A stretch of 64,000 bases of DNA from Phycicoccus sp. Soil802 (lineage in GTDB: Bacteria > Actinomycetota > Actinomycetes > Actinomycetales > Dermatophilaceae), in assembly GCF_001429605.1 (NCBI RefSeq), contig NZ_LMSS01000002.1:1-64000 (forward strand), read 5' to 3'. Shown one piece after another: positions 1 to 8,288 of this stretch. Positions within the stretch are counted from its first letter, which is position 1. The number at the start of each line of letters is the position of its first letter. The notes below the pieces were generated by a model, which was not told where the DNA came from, searched no databases, and saw nothing but the letters and a program-made list of their open reading frames with translations. Both the position numbers and the translations under genes were made by a program.

Positions 1-104
1 GAACCTTCAGCAGTTCCACTCCACCGCGGGAGGCCCTCCCACGTCATCCCCTCAGATCGAGGAGTCACACTCCCTCAACCAACGTGCCCGGTCAGTACAC
101 CTAG
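1..104. mobile_element. possible insertion-sequence end interrupting efeB
   Basis: This stretch is visibly less GC-rich than everything to its right and holds no protein-like reading frame. It contains two short dyads, GGGAG-GCC-CTCCC (28-40) and GGAGT-CAC-ACTCC (60-72). Homology to EfeB stops at 102-104 and the sequence then reads GGTGTACTGACCGG on the minus strand, which could be the terminal inverted repeat of an IS. No transposase is visible because the window ends here. An assembly edge at a repeated element would look the same. Confidence 0.35.
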
Positions 105-1058
105 CGGGGCGCCCTCGCCCTTGTCGCGGCCGATGATGTCCTGCTGCTCCTGCAGCGGGGTGCGGTCCCAGATCTCGATGTGCATCCGGATCCGGCGGGC
201 GACCAGGTACGAGCCACCGGACATCCAGGCGCTGGCCCCGGGCACGTCCGCGGGCTGCACCCACACGTGCTCGTCGAGCGCGTCGGCATCCTCGGCCTTG
301 AGGTTGTTGGTGCCGTCCTTGAAGCCGAACATGTTGCGCGGGGTGACCTGGCTGCGGGTGGTGGACGACGTGCGCCCGAAGCCGAGCTGGCTCCACCGCA
401 CCGCCACCACGCCGAAGCCCATCCGCACCAGGTTGCGCACCGCGTGCACGGCGACCTGCGGGTCGTTGGCGCAGGCCTGGATGCAGAGGTCGCCGCCGCT
501 GCGAGCCGGGTCGAGGTCGTCGCCGACGAACCCGGGCAGCTCCTCGAGCGCGGCCGGCTTGCGGTCGGCGAGGCCGAACCGGTCGTCGAACAGGGAGGGG
601 CCGTAGCCGATGGTGATGGTGAGGTCGGAGGCGTCCAGGTCGTAGGCCTCTCCGGTGTCCTCGGGGGCGCGGTAGGGACCGCCACCCACGACCCCGCCCG
701 GAGCCGCCTCGGCGCCCGCGGTCATCCGCTCGGCCGCGCGGGTCCAGGCCTTGAGCATGGCCGCGAGGGCGGCGCGGTCCTGGGTGACCACGTCGAGCGC
801 GACGAAGTGCATCCGGTCCTGGGCCGGCGTGACGATGCCGGCCTGTCGCTCACCACGGAACGCCACCATGTCGTTGGTGGACTCAGCGTCCGTGCCGGTG
901 GGGTCACCCCCGGACCGGGCGTCGGCACGGTCGTGCGACACGGCATACGCACCTCCGACACCGGCCACGGCGCCGGCCACGGCGCCGGCCACGGCTGCGC
1001 CGGCGCCGACGCCGAGGAGGCGGCGGCGCGAGACCTGGCTGGTCGTCTCGTCGCTCAC
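75..1058 (-). pseudogene. efeB: Truncated EfeB-type Dyp peroxidase/deferrochelatase
   Basis: EfeB is a Tat-exported haem peroxidase of the DyP family and the third part of the EfeUOB iron importer. The reading frame has 327 codons against roughly 400-430 in the family. A twin-arginine signal (RRRLL at residues 11-15, then an Ala/Gly-rich helix) and the DyP motif GFKDG (245-249) are present. Homology ends after KGEGAPL at about residue 319, followed by eight to ten unrelated residues and a stop. The C-terminal part that normally supplies the proximal haem histidine is therefore missing, so the product is probably inactive. The GTG start overlaps the efeO stop by 4 bp (GTGA), so translation is coupled to efeO. 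Confidence 0.85.
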
Positions 1059-2188
1059 GAGGAGGCGACCACGCCGGCGACCTGCGAGATCGGCTCACTC
1101 AGGGCGTCGAGGGCCACGGTCAGGGACCGGACCTGGTCCTTCGACAGGGCGGTGTAGAGCACGAAGCCACCGTCGGTGCGGTGCGTGTCGAGCTCGGCGT
1201 CGAGCGCCGCGAAGCGGGCGTCGATGTCGGTGAGGAGCGCGGCGTCCCGGGCCTTGAGGACCGGGCGGAGGGCGTCGATCGCGGCCTTCGAGCCCTTGAC
1301 GTTCTCGTCGAAGTCGTAGAGGTCGGTGTGGCTGTAGCGGTCCTCCTCACCGGTGATCTTGCCGGTGGCCACCTCGTCGAGCAGTGCCTTGGAGCCGTTG
1401 GCGAGCTGGAGCGGGTTGAGCTTCACGGCCTTCGCCTTGGCGACGATCTCCTTGACGTCGACGAGGAGCTTGTCGGCGATCGCCGCGGAGTCGGGCTGGA
1501 GGCCGTCGACCCACAGGTCCTTCTCGAGGCGGTGGAAGCCGGTGAACTCCATGCCCTCCTCGACGACGTCCGCGCGGCCGTCGATCATCGGGTCGAGGTC
1601 GCCGAACGACTCGGCCACGGGTTCGATCCGCTCCCACGGGCCACGGGCCACAGGGAACGCCCGCTTCGCCTCGGCGACCTTGCCGGCCTTCACGAGGTCC
1701 ACGAACTCGGTCGTGCGGGCCAGCAGCTCGTCCGACTGGGCGGACACGAAGGACTGGTACTCGGTGACGGCCGCGGCCATCGCGGCGTCGGGTGCCTGGC
1801 TGGCCGCGGTGCCGGTGACGGTGAAGGCGGCGCGGATCCCCTTGCCCTTCATGCCCGGCTTGCAGGCGGTCTGGTAGGTGCCGGGCGTCGAGACGTCCAC
1901 GTGGAAGGCGCGGGTCAGGCCGGGGGTGATGTTCTCGACCTCACCCATGATCTGGTCGCCCTCGCCGTAGACGTAGAACTCGTTGACCTTGGAGCCGGTG
2001 TTGCGGACGGTGAACTGGATCGTGCCCGCGGCCGCCTCGGTGCGCTCGACCTTGCACGCCGTGTCCGTGGCCTCGACCGCGATCGGGCCCTTCGCGCTCG
2101 TGGTGGCGGTCTGGTCGGCGCCGCTGCAGGCTGCGGTGGCGAGGAGGACGGCCAGGCCGAGGCCGGCGTGGACGGGGGTGCTGCGCAT
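1055..2188 (-). CDS. efeO: EfeO iron-binding lipoprotein (cupredoxin + M75)
   Basis: This is the periplasm-side iron-binding component of the EfeUOB system. The 377-residue protein begins with a lipoprotein signal whose lipobox ends in Cys21 (LATAAC), then a cupredoxin-like domain (about 35-125) and an EfeO/M75 helical domain (about 135-370) with the HxxE metal motif HRLE at 219-222. The ATG at 2188 is preceded by AAGGAG. It lies 30 bp downstream of efeU and overlaps efeB by 4 bp, so the three genes form one operon. Expected control is by the iron box at 3117-3134. Confidence 0.95.
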   Translation of the reverse strand: MRSTPVHAGLGLAVLLATAACSGADQTATTSAKGPIAVEATDTACKVERTEAAAGTIQFTVRNTGSKVNEFYVYGEGDQIMGEVENITPGLTRAFHVDVSTPGTYQTACKPGMKGKGIRAAFTVTGTAASQAPDAAMAAAVTEYQSFVSAQSDELLARTTEFVDLVKAGKVAEAKRAFPVARGPWERIEPVAESFGDLDPMIDGRADVVEEGMEFTGFHRLEKDLWVDGLQPDSAAIADKLLVDVKEIVAKAKAVKLNPLQLANGSKALLDEVATGKITGEEDRYSHTDLYDFDENVKGSKAAIDALRPVLKARDAALLTDIDARFAALDAELDTHRTDGGFVLYTALSKDQVRSLTVALDALSEPISQVAGVVASS

Positions 2189-2218
2189 GAGGCTCCTTGG
2201 TGGGGCGGCTGGGGACGT

Positions 2219-3073
2219 TCAGCGGGAGGTGCCGGCGGTCGCGGCGGCGGGGCTGGCCGGGGCGGGTGCGGTCCGCGCCGGCCGGAGGAAGAGGGTCATC
2301 ACGACGACGAGGTAGAGCGTCCAGGCGATGGCCTGGAGCCAGGTCGTGTTGGGGGTGAAGTTCACCGTGCCCTTGAGGAGGGTGCCGTACCAGGAGTCGG
2401 GCGGGATCGCGCTGCTGACGTCGAACGCGAGGGTGTTCAGCCCGGGCAGGAAGGCCGCCTCCTGCAGGTCGTGGAGGCCGTAGGACAGGATCCCCGCCGC
2501 CACGACGATCAGCGCGACCCCGGTGTAGCGGAAGAACTTCGAGAGGTTGATCCGCACCGCCCCGCGGTAGATCAGGACGCCGAGGACGACGGCCACGGCG
2601 ATCCCGACGACGAAGCCGACCAGCGGCTGCGAGGTGCCGGCCCCCGCGGTCTGCACGCTCGCGTAGAAGAACAGCGCGGTCTCCAGTCCCTCCCGGCCGA
2701 CGCCGAGGAAGCCGACCAGGGCGACCGCCCAGCCGCCCACGGACAGGGCCTGGTCGAGCTTGCCCTTGAGCTCGCCGGAGATGGTGCGAGCCGCGGTGCG
2801 CATCCAGAACACCATCGCGGTGACGAAGGCGACGGCGAGGATCGAGGCGGACCCGCCGATCAGCTCCTGCGTCTCGAAGGAGAGCTGGCGGGTGCCGAAG
2901 GTGAGCACGGCGCCGATCGCCACGGAGAGCAGGACGGCCGCGGCCACCCCGGTCCAGACCTGCCTGAGCGCCCAGCGCCGGTCGGTCTTGACGAGGAACG
3001 CGACGAGGATGACGACGACGAGAGCAGCTTCGAGACCCTCACGGAGTCCGATGAGCGCATTGCTGACGAGCAC
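2219..3073 (-). CDS. efeU: EfeU/FTR1-family iron permease
   Basis: The 284-residue membrane protein is the permease of the EfeUOB importer. It has about seven hydrophobic segments and the two REGLE motifs characteristic of FTR1 permeases (residues 11-15 and 127-131), which bind iron during transport. The start is taken as GTG at 3073 because the first REGLE then sits in the first helix, as in homologues. It is the first gene of the operon and starts 44 bp downstream of the IdeR-like box. Confidence 0.95.
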   Translation of the reverse strand: MLVSNALIGLREGLEAALVVVILVAFLVKTDRRWALRQVWTGVAAAVLLSVAIGAVLTFGTRQLSFETQELIGGSASILAVAFVTAMVFWMRTAARTISGELKGKLDQALSVGGWAVALVGFLGVGREGLETALFFYASVQTAGAGTSQPLVGFVVGIAVAVVLGVLIYRGAVRINLSKFFRYTGVALIVVAAGILSYGLHDLQEAAFLPGLNTLAFDVSSAIPPDSWYGTLLKGTVNFTPNTTWLQAIAWTLYLVVVMTLFLRPARTAPAPASPAAATAGTSR

Positions 3074-3116
3074 GATGACCTGATTTCCGGCATACGGATC
3101 TTGCGTATTGGAACCA

Positions 3117-3134
3117 AGGTAAGCCTCACCTAAG
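3117..3134 (-). promoter_or_regulatory. IdeR/DtxR-type iron box upstream of efeU
   Basis: Read on the minus strand this is TTAGGTGAGGCTTACCTT, an almost perfect match to the actinobacterial IdeR/DtxR consensus TTAGGTTAGGCTAACCTAA. It lies 44 bp upstream of efeU, the first gene of the iron operon. Iron-loaded IdeR would repress the operon here. Repression is inferred from the family. Confidence 0.85.
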
Positions 3135-3251
3135 CCCCTGCGTCAAATCTGTGGTCCGGCTGTGCACCCGGCGCCGAGCCGGAGCGGCCCGCGGCCGCGC
3201 TGCACGGCATACCGGCTGGACACCTAGGTGCGGCCATGCACGCCCGGTGCC

Positions 3252-4772
3252 ATGATCGGGATCGTGCCCGAAGCCACGCCCCAGCGGCCCGCCCAGACGA
3301 TCTCGTATCCCGCGGCTGACGCGCGCAGCTCGCGGGGCGCCATCGAGAAGGCGGACCCGCACGTCATCGTGCTGTTCGGGGCCACCGGCGACCTGGCTCG
3401 TCGCAAGCTGCTCCCGGGCCTGGCGCACCTCGCGGCGTCCGAGCTGGCGCCGGCGATCCGGGTCGTGGGGACCTCGCTCGAGGAGATGACCGACGAGCAG
3501 TTCCGGGAGTTCGCCCGCAAGGCGTGCGCAGAGTTCGGTGCCCACTCGCTGACGCCCGAGCAGTGGGACAAGTTCGACGACAACCTCGTCTACATCCCGC
3601 AGTCCGCCGGTCCCGAACCCCTCGCAGCCGCGGTGAAGAGCGCCGAGGAGTCACTCGGGCCGGACACCCTGCGGCTGCACTACCTCTCGGTGCCGCCGAA
3701 GGCCGCGGTCGCCGTGATCCAGATGCTGCGCGACGCCGACTTGGTCGCGCGCTCGCGGGTGGTCATGGAGAAGCCGTTCGGCACCGACCTCGAGAGCGCG
3801 ATCGCGCTCAACAACACCGTCCACGAGACCTTCGACGAGAGCCAGGTCTTCCGGATCGACCACTTCCTCGGCAAGGAGGCGGCCCAGAACATCCTCGCGT
3901 TCCGGTTCGCCAACGGGCTGTTCGAGCCGATCTGGAACCGCAACTTCATCGACCACATCCAGATCGACATCCCCGAGACCCTCGGCCTGGACGAGCGGGC
4001 CAACTTCTACGAGGCCACCGGCGCCTACAAGGACATGGTCGTCACCCACCTGTTCCAGGTGCTGGCCTTCGTCGCGATGGAGCCCCCGACCGCCCTCGAG
4101 CCCCGGGCCATCTCCGAGGAGAAGAACAAGGTCTTCCGGTCGCTGCTGCCGATCGACCCCTCCGACGTCGTGCGCGGCCAGTTCGCCGGCTATACCGACC
4201 TCGACGGCGTCCCGAACGACTCCGACACCGAGACCTTCATCGCGCTCAAGGTCGGGCTGGACAACTGGCGCTGGGCCGGCGTGCCGTTCTACCTGCGCAC
4301 CGGCAAGAAGATGGCCGAGGGTGCGCGGATCATCTCGATCGCCTTCAAGGAGGCACCGCGGTCGATGTTCCCGACCCACTCGGGCGTCGGCAACGCCGGT
4401 CCCGACCACCTCACCTTCGACCTGGCCGACGAGTCGAAGGTGTCGCTGTCGTTCTACGGCAAGCGGCCCGGCCCCGGCATGCGGCTGGAGAAGCTGTCGA
4501 TGCAGTTCTCCACCCGCGAGACCGAGCGGGTCGGCGACGTCCTCGAGGCCTACGAGCGGCTGATCCTCGACGCCATGCGGGGCGACCACACGCTCTTCAC
4601 GACGGCCGAGGGCATCGAGTCGCTCTGGGAGCGCTCGCAGCCGCTACTCGACAACCCGCCGGAGGCCAAGCCCTACCCCGCCGGCTCGTGGGGCCCGAAC
4701 GCGATCCACCAGCTGATCGCGCCGCACGCGTGGCGGCTGCCGTTCGAGCGCGCCTGGCGCGAGAAGAAGTAG
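3252..4772 (+). CDS. zwf: Glucose-6-phosphate 1-dehydrogenase
   Basis: The enzyme oxidises glucose 6-phosphate to 6-phosphogluconolactone with NADP, the first step of the oxidative pentose phosphate route. About 506 residues; the nucleotide-binding motif GATGDLARRK starts near residue 43 and the active-site block RIDHFLGKE at 201-209 carries the catalytic His204. The start is uncertain: ATG 3252, an upstream GTG at 3228 and GTG 3264 are all in frame and none has a strong ribosome site. The gene stands alone, not in the usual tkt-tal-zwf-opcA cluster, so it may be a second copy in the genome. Confidence 0.93.
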   Translation: MIGIVPEATPQRPAQTISYPAADARSSRGAIEKADPHVIVLFGATGDLARRKLLPGLAHLAASELAPAIRVVGTSLEEMTDEQFREFARKACAEFGAHSLTPEQWDKFDDNLVYIPQSAGPEPLAAAVKSAEESLGPDTLRLHYLSVPPKAAVAVIQMLRDADLVARSRVVMEKPFGTDLESAIALNNTVHETFDESQVFRIDHFLGKEAAQNILAFRFANGLFEPIWNRNFIDHIQIDIPETLGLDERANFYEATGAYKDMVVTHLFQVLAFVAMEPPTALEPRAISEEKNKVFRSLLPIDPSDVVRGQFAGYTDLDGVPNDSDTETFIALKVGLDNWRWAGVPFYLRTGKKMAEGARIISIAFKEAPRSMFPTHSGVGNAGPDHLTFDLADESKVSLSFYGKRPGPGMRLEKLSMQFSTRETERVGDVLEAYERLILDAMRGDHTLFTTAEGIESLWERSQPLLDNPPEAKPYPAGSWGPNAIHQLIAPHAWRLPFERAWREKK

Positions 4773-4785
4773 CGGTAGGAGCGAC

Positions 4786-4807
4786 AACTTCCGGATATCC
4801 GGAAGTT
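4786..4807. terminator. 22-nt perfect palindrome between zwf and pheA
   Basis: The sequence AACTTCCGGAT is followed directly by its exact reverse complement, with the axis between 4796 and 4797. It lies between the convergent genes zwf and pheA and could end transcription from both sides. There is no T-run, so a protein-binding site is also possible. Confidence 0.5.
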
Positions 4808-4826
4808 TCGCTTCCAACGGACGGGG

Positions 4827-5765
4827 TCAGGCTCCGCGCAGGGAGTGCAGCCAGGCCCGGGCCTCGCCGAACGCCGCGTCGCTGGTGTGCGGCGTGACGC
4901 GGACCGCGGTGCCGTGCGCGGCGGGGTAGCTGCCGAGGAACCGGACGTCGGCGCACACCCGCTTGAGGCCGAGCAGCGCCTCACCGACCCGCTCGTCGAG
5001 CACGTGTCCCTCGATGTCGATCGAGAAGCAGTAGTCGCCCATCGACGACTTGGTCGGACGTGACTCCAGCCGCGACATGTTGATGCCGCGCACCGCGAAC
5101 TGCTCCAGGAGCTCGAGCAACCCACCCGCGTGGTCGTCGCGCTGGAACAGCACCAGCGTGGTCTTGTCGGCACCGGTGCGCTGGGGCAGCTGCCCGGGGC
5201 GGGCCACCGAGACGAACCGGGTCACCGCGGCGGCGTTGTCGCCGATGCCCTCGGCGAGCACCTCGAGCCCGTGGTTCAGCGCCGCGACCGGTGCACACAC
5301 CGCCGCCTGGTATGCCGCCTGCGCACCGTCGGGGCCGGCCAGCCCGGCCGCCGCGGCGGCCGTCGACAGCGTGGGGACGTAGGCCGCGTCGGGCAGGTGG
5401 GTGCTCATCCAGCCGCGGACCTGGGCCCACGCGTGGCTGTGGGTGCCGACGGCGCGGACCTGGCCGAGCGGCATACCGGCCGGCGCAGCCAGCACGAAGG
5501 TGATCGGGACCAGCACCTCACCCACGACGACCAGCGGCTCGCCGCTGGCGAGGGCGTCGAGGGTGGCACTCACGCCGCCCTCGACCGAGTTCTCGATCGG
5601 CACCATGGCGGCGTCGACGTCGCCCGCGCGCAGGGCGTTGAGGGCGGCCTCCACCGACGGGAGCGGCACGTGCTCCTGCCCCTGGGCAGGCCCCCAGGCC
5701 TGCAACGCCATCTGGGTGAAGGTGCCGGCGGGGCCGAAGTAGCCGTGTCTGGTCACGGAGGTCAT
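4827..5765 (-). CDS. pheA: Prephenate dehydratase
   Basis: This cytosolic enzyme converts prephenate to phenylpyruvate in phenylalanine synthesis. The 312-residue protein has a dehydratase domain (about 5-190) with the catalytic TRF motif at 182-184, and a C-terminal ACT domain (about 200-285) with the phenylalanine-sensing ESRP motif at 234-237, so feedback inhibition is expected. No chorismate mutase domain is present, as is normal in actinobacteria. The ATG at 5765 is preceded by AAGGAG and overlaps the stop of the upstream DUF4446 gene by 4 bp. Confidence 0.95.
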   Translation of the reverse strand: MTSVTRHGYFGPAGTFTQMALQAWGPAQGQEHVPLPSVEAALNALRAGDVDAAMVPIENSVEGGVSATLDALASGEPLVVVGEVLVPITFVLAAPAGMPLGQVRAVGTHSHAWAQVRGWMSTHLPDAAYVPTLSTAAAAAGLAGPDGAQAAYQAAVCAPVAALNHGLEVLAEGIGDNAAAVTRFVSVARPGQLPQRTGADKTTLVLFQRDDHAGGLLELLEQFAVRGINMSRLESRPTKSSMGDYCFSIDIEGHVLDERVGEALLGLKRVCADVRFLGSYPAAHGTAVRVTPHTSDAAFGEARAWLHSLRGA

Positions 5766-6178
5766 GCTCCTTGCGATCCGGTGCGGGCAGCGGCGAGTGC
5801 CTGCTGCTCCTCGGGAGTCAGGGTCGCGTCGGAGCCGCCACCCACGATCCCCTTGGCGTAGGTGCGGGACTCACCGCGGGCGTGGATCGAGGAGAACACC
5901 AGCCCGTCGCCGCGGTCGTCGACGACGGCGGCGCTGAACGAGAGCCGCCCACCCATGTCGCCGAAGGCGTCGTAGCGCACGACCGCGACGTGTCGCAGCG
6001 CCTGCGCGATGTCGGCGCGCAGGGCGGCGAGGTCGCCGGCGCCGACCGGACGCTGCCCTTCGAGCAGACGCAGCTGGCCGCGCACCCGGGTGAGGACGAC
6101 GACGACGAGCAGGGCCACCAGCAGCGCGAGGCCGGCCACGGCGAGCGCGGCCACGGCGAGGGTCTGGGGGTCGGACAC
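5762..6178 (-). CDS. DUF4446 family protein
   Basis: A 138-residue protein with one N-terminal membrane helix (about 8-30), a short coiled segment, and the conserved DUF4446 core around DAFGDMGGRLSFS and SSIHARGESR. Function is unknown. The GTG at 6178 was chosen because it places the membrane helix at the N-terminus and because the longer frame runs back over the divergent transporter gene. It overlaps pheA by 4 bp. Pairing of DUF4446 with pheA is a recurring arrangement in actinobacteria. Confidence 0.85.
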   Translation of the reverse strand: MSDPQTLAVAALAVAGLALLVALLVVVVLTRVRGQLRLLEGQRPVGAGDLAALRADIAQALRHVAVVRYDAFGDMGGRLSFSAAVVDDRGDGLVFSSIHARGESRTYAKGIVGGGSDATLTPEEQQALAAARTGSQGA

Positions 6179-6220
6179 CCCGTCAGCGTATTGGGGCGCC
6201 GCGGATACAGTCGACGCGAT

Positions 6221-6841
6221 ATGGATTTCGACCTCGCGACCATGGCCATCGTCTTCGGGGCGATCTTCCTCGTCGAGCTGCCCGACAAGACGTTCATCGC
6301 GACCCTGGTGCTGGCCACCCGGTTCCGGCCGCTGTACGTGTGGATCGGCGTGTGCCTGGCGTTCGCCGTCCAGACGATCGTCGCCGTGACGGTGGGTGGC
6401 CTGCTGGCCCAGCTGCCGAAGCGACCGGTGGAGGTCTTCGCGGCCGTGCTGTTCCTGGTCGGCGGAGTCATCCTCATCCGCGGCGCGGGCCAGGCCGACG
6501 AGGAGGAGGCCGAGACCGAGGAGGAGTTCTCCCACAAGGGGGCCGCGACCGCGGTCGGCCTCCGCGCGGTCGGTGTCTCGTTCGGCGTGCTCTTCCTCGC
6601 CGAGTGGGGTGACCTCTCGCAGCTGCTGACCGCCTCGATGGTGCTCCAGTTCAAGGAGCCCGTATCGGTCTTCATCGGAGCGTTCCTCGCCCTCGCCACG
6701 GTCTCGGCGCTCGCGGCGGTGCTCGGCCGGGCGCTCCTCGCCCGGGTCAGGCTGGCCACGATCCGCCGGATCGGCGGGGGCGTCTGCCTCCTCCTGGCGG
6801 CGCTGACCGTCCTGCAGGTCTTCGAGGTCATCTCGATCTGA
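6221..6841 (+). CDS. GDT1/TMEM165 family cation transporter
   Basis: The 206-residue protein has six predicted membrane segments in two homologous halves, each carrying a variant of the family motif E-x-G-D-(K/R)-(T/S): ELPDKT at 19-24 and EWGDLS at 128-133, with an acidic loop between (about 92-103). Eukaryotic and bacterial relatives exchange Mn2+ or Ca2+ for protons; the substrate here is not known. In the first motif Gly is replaced by Pro. A TANNNT box (TACAGT, 6206-6211) lies 9 nt before the ATG and no ribosome site is seen, so the mRNA may be leaderless. The gene is divergent from DUF4446-pheA. Confidence 0.88.
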   Translation: MDFDLATMAIVFGAIFLVELPDKTFIATLVLATRFRPLYVWIGVCLAFAVQTIVAVTVGGLLAQLPKRPVEVFAAVLFLVGGVILIRGAGQADEEEAETEEEFSHKGAATAVGLRAVGVSFGVLFLAEWGDLSQLLTASMVLQFKEPVSVFIGAFLALATVSALAAVLGRALLARVRLATIRRIGGGVCLLLAALTVLQVFEVISI

Positions 6842-6937
6842 GGCGGGCGCACGCGGTTCCGCGCTGCCCAACCCACGGACAGCCCGCGTCACTCATTCTC
6901 GCTCGACGTCTCTCTATCCCTTGAGCGAGCCGTCGTC

Positions 6938-6965
6938 ACGCGGTCATCAGGACCGGTGACCGCGT
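6938..6965. promoter_or_regulatory. inverted repeat upstream of the P-loop/CapA operon
   Basis: ACGCGGTCA (6938-6946) pairs exactly with TGACCGCGT (6957-6965) across a 10-nt loop, about 90 bp before the ribosome site of the next gene. A weaker dyad (CTCGCTC / GAGCGAG) lies just to its left at about 6900-6930. It could be an operator for the operon or a terminator of the transporter gene. Confidence 0.4.
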
Positions 6966-7053
6966 CGCTGGTGTCGTCGTGCCTGCTGCGGGCCGACGGG
7001 GGTCCGGAAGGCCTTGGGCCGGCGGGGGCTCGCAGCGAAACCAAGGAGGGGTC

Positions 7054-8286
7054 ATGTCTCGACAACACGTGTGGGTGCGACCGCTGGACGCCGGGACCAG
7101 CGCCCGGGCCCGGCAGAGCTTTGCCACCCGGCGGGTGCCTGCCTCGGCGATGCGGACGCTGGTCGGCGGTGCCGTCCGGCCGCGCTCGGGGGACGTCGTG
7201 CTGGCGCGGGTCGAGCGGCTGGGCCACCACCGCCGGATCGAGCAGCCGAACGGACGGCGCAGCGCGCTGCACCTGGACGACACGGTGGTCGTGGCGTACG
7301 CCGACCGCTACGCCACTGACCAGTTCGAGTCGCACGTGCCCCGCTCGCTCGGGCGGGTCCAGCTCGTGGCCTCCGGCGGGATCGCCTCGCAGGCCCTCTC
7401 CCAGAGCAGGTCGGTACGACGCGCCACCGACATCGTCCCCCTGGGGCTGGTCGGTGACGAGTTCGGCCGACCCCTCAACGTGTGGGACTTCCGGATGCCG
7501 GATGTCGTGCCGCCCGCCGAGCGCCCCCGGACCGTCGCCGTCATCGGCACCTCGATGAACGCCGGCAAGACGACGACCATGCACTACCTGCTGCACGGCC
7601 TGAGCAAGATCGGGGTCAACCCCGGCTCGGTCAAGGTCACCGGCACGGGGTCAGGCAACGACTACTGGGTGATGCTGGATGCCGGCGCGCACCGGATGCT
7701 CGACTTCACCGACGCCGGACTCGCCTCGACGTTCCGCCAGCCGATCCCCGTGCTCGAGTCGGTGATGACCCAGCTCGTGGCCCAGCTGACGACGGCCGGC
7801 TGTGGGGTGAACTTCGTCGAGATCGCGGACGGTGTCTTCCAGGACGACAACCGGATGCTGCTGACGTCGCCGGTCGTCCACGACCTGCTCGACGTGGTGG
7901 TGCTGGCCGCCTCCGACGCGATGGGTGCCGCCTACGGGGTCGCCCACCTGCGCGAGCTCGGGTTCGAGGTGGCGGCGGTCTCCGGCATGCTCACGCGCTC
8001 TCCGCTCGCGATCCGCGAGACCCAGGAGGCCACCGGCCTGCCGGTGTGGGGAATCCCCGAGCTCCAGGCACCCGAGCTGGTCATCCCGGTCCTGGGCATC
8101 GACCCGACGCTGGCCAGGCAGCCCGAGCCGCCGCCCCCGGCTGCCTGGCCGATCGAGCTGGAGGGCCTCGACCCCGAGCTCATCGAGCTGGCGGACGCCG
8201 AGCTGGTGGACGCTGAGCTGGCGGACGCCGAGCTGGTGGGCCCGGGCAGGCACGAGTCCGGCTCCCTGCTCCACCGGGCGGGCTGA
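7054..8286 (+). CDS. P-loop NTPase, unknown function, first gene of CapA-like operon
   Basis: A 410-residue soluble protein. The first 160 residues form a beta-rich domain without a recognised name. A Walker A motif GTSMNAGKTT (165-174, Lys172) opens a second domain that resembles the SIMIBI-type P-loop folds (BioD, MobB and the DUF1611 group); the closest family could not be fixed by eye. The C-terminus carries four tandem copies of an E-L-x-D-A type pentapeptide encoded by 15-bp repeats. ATG 7054 has an excellent AAGGAGG site; earlier in-frame starts do not. It is 2 bp from the ABC-like gene, so the products probably work together. Confidence 0.75.
   Translation: MSRQHVWVRPLDAGTSARARQSFATRRVPASAMRTLVGGAVRPRSGDVVLARVERLGHHRRIEQPNGRRSALHLDDTVVVAYADRYATDQFESHVPRSLGRVQLVASGGIASQALSQSRSVRRATDIVPLGLVGDEFGRPLNVWDFRMPDVVPPAERPRTVAVIGTSMNAGKTTTMHYLLHGLSKIGVNPGSVKVTGTGSGNDYWVMLDAGAHRMLDFTDAGLASTFRQPIPVLESVMTQLVAQLTTAGCGVNFVEIADGVFQDDNRMLLTSPVVHDLLDVVVLAASDAMGAAYGVAHLRELGFEVAAVSGMLTRSPLAIRETQEATGLPVWGIPELQAPELVIPVLGIDPTLARQPEPPPPAAWPIELEGLDPELIELADAELVDAELADAELVGPGRHESGSLLHRAG
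8185..8244 (+). repeat. 15-bp tandem repeat in the P-loop protein tail
   Basis: Four consecutive 15-bp units of the type GAGCTGGCGGACGCC begin at 8185, 8200, 8215 and 8230; the last is degenerate. They keep the frame and give an acidic Glu-Leu-Ala/Val-Asp-Ala tail. Such an array may vary in copy number between strains. Confidence 0.8.
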
Positions 8287-8288
8287 CC

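Noticed and set aside
6181-6220. Manganese (yybP-ykoY) riboswitch before the GDT1-type transporter
   Set aside because: Only about 42 bp separate the divergent genes and a -10 box lies directly before the ATG, which leaves no room for a leader RNA.
7054-8286. Assigning the P-loop protein to DUF1611/DgcN
   Set aside because: The Walker A region GTSMNAGKTT differs from the DUF1611 pattern I remember, and the link could not be verified without a profile search.
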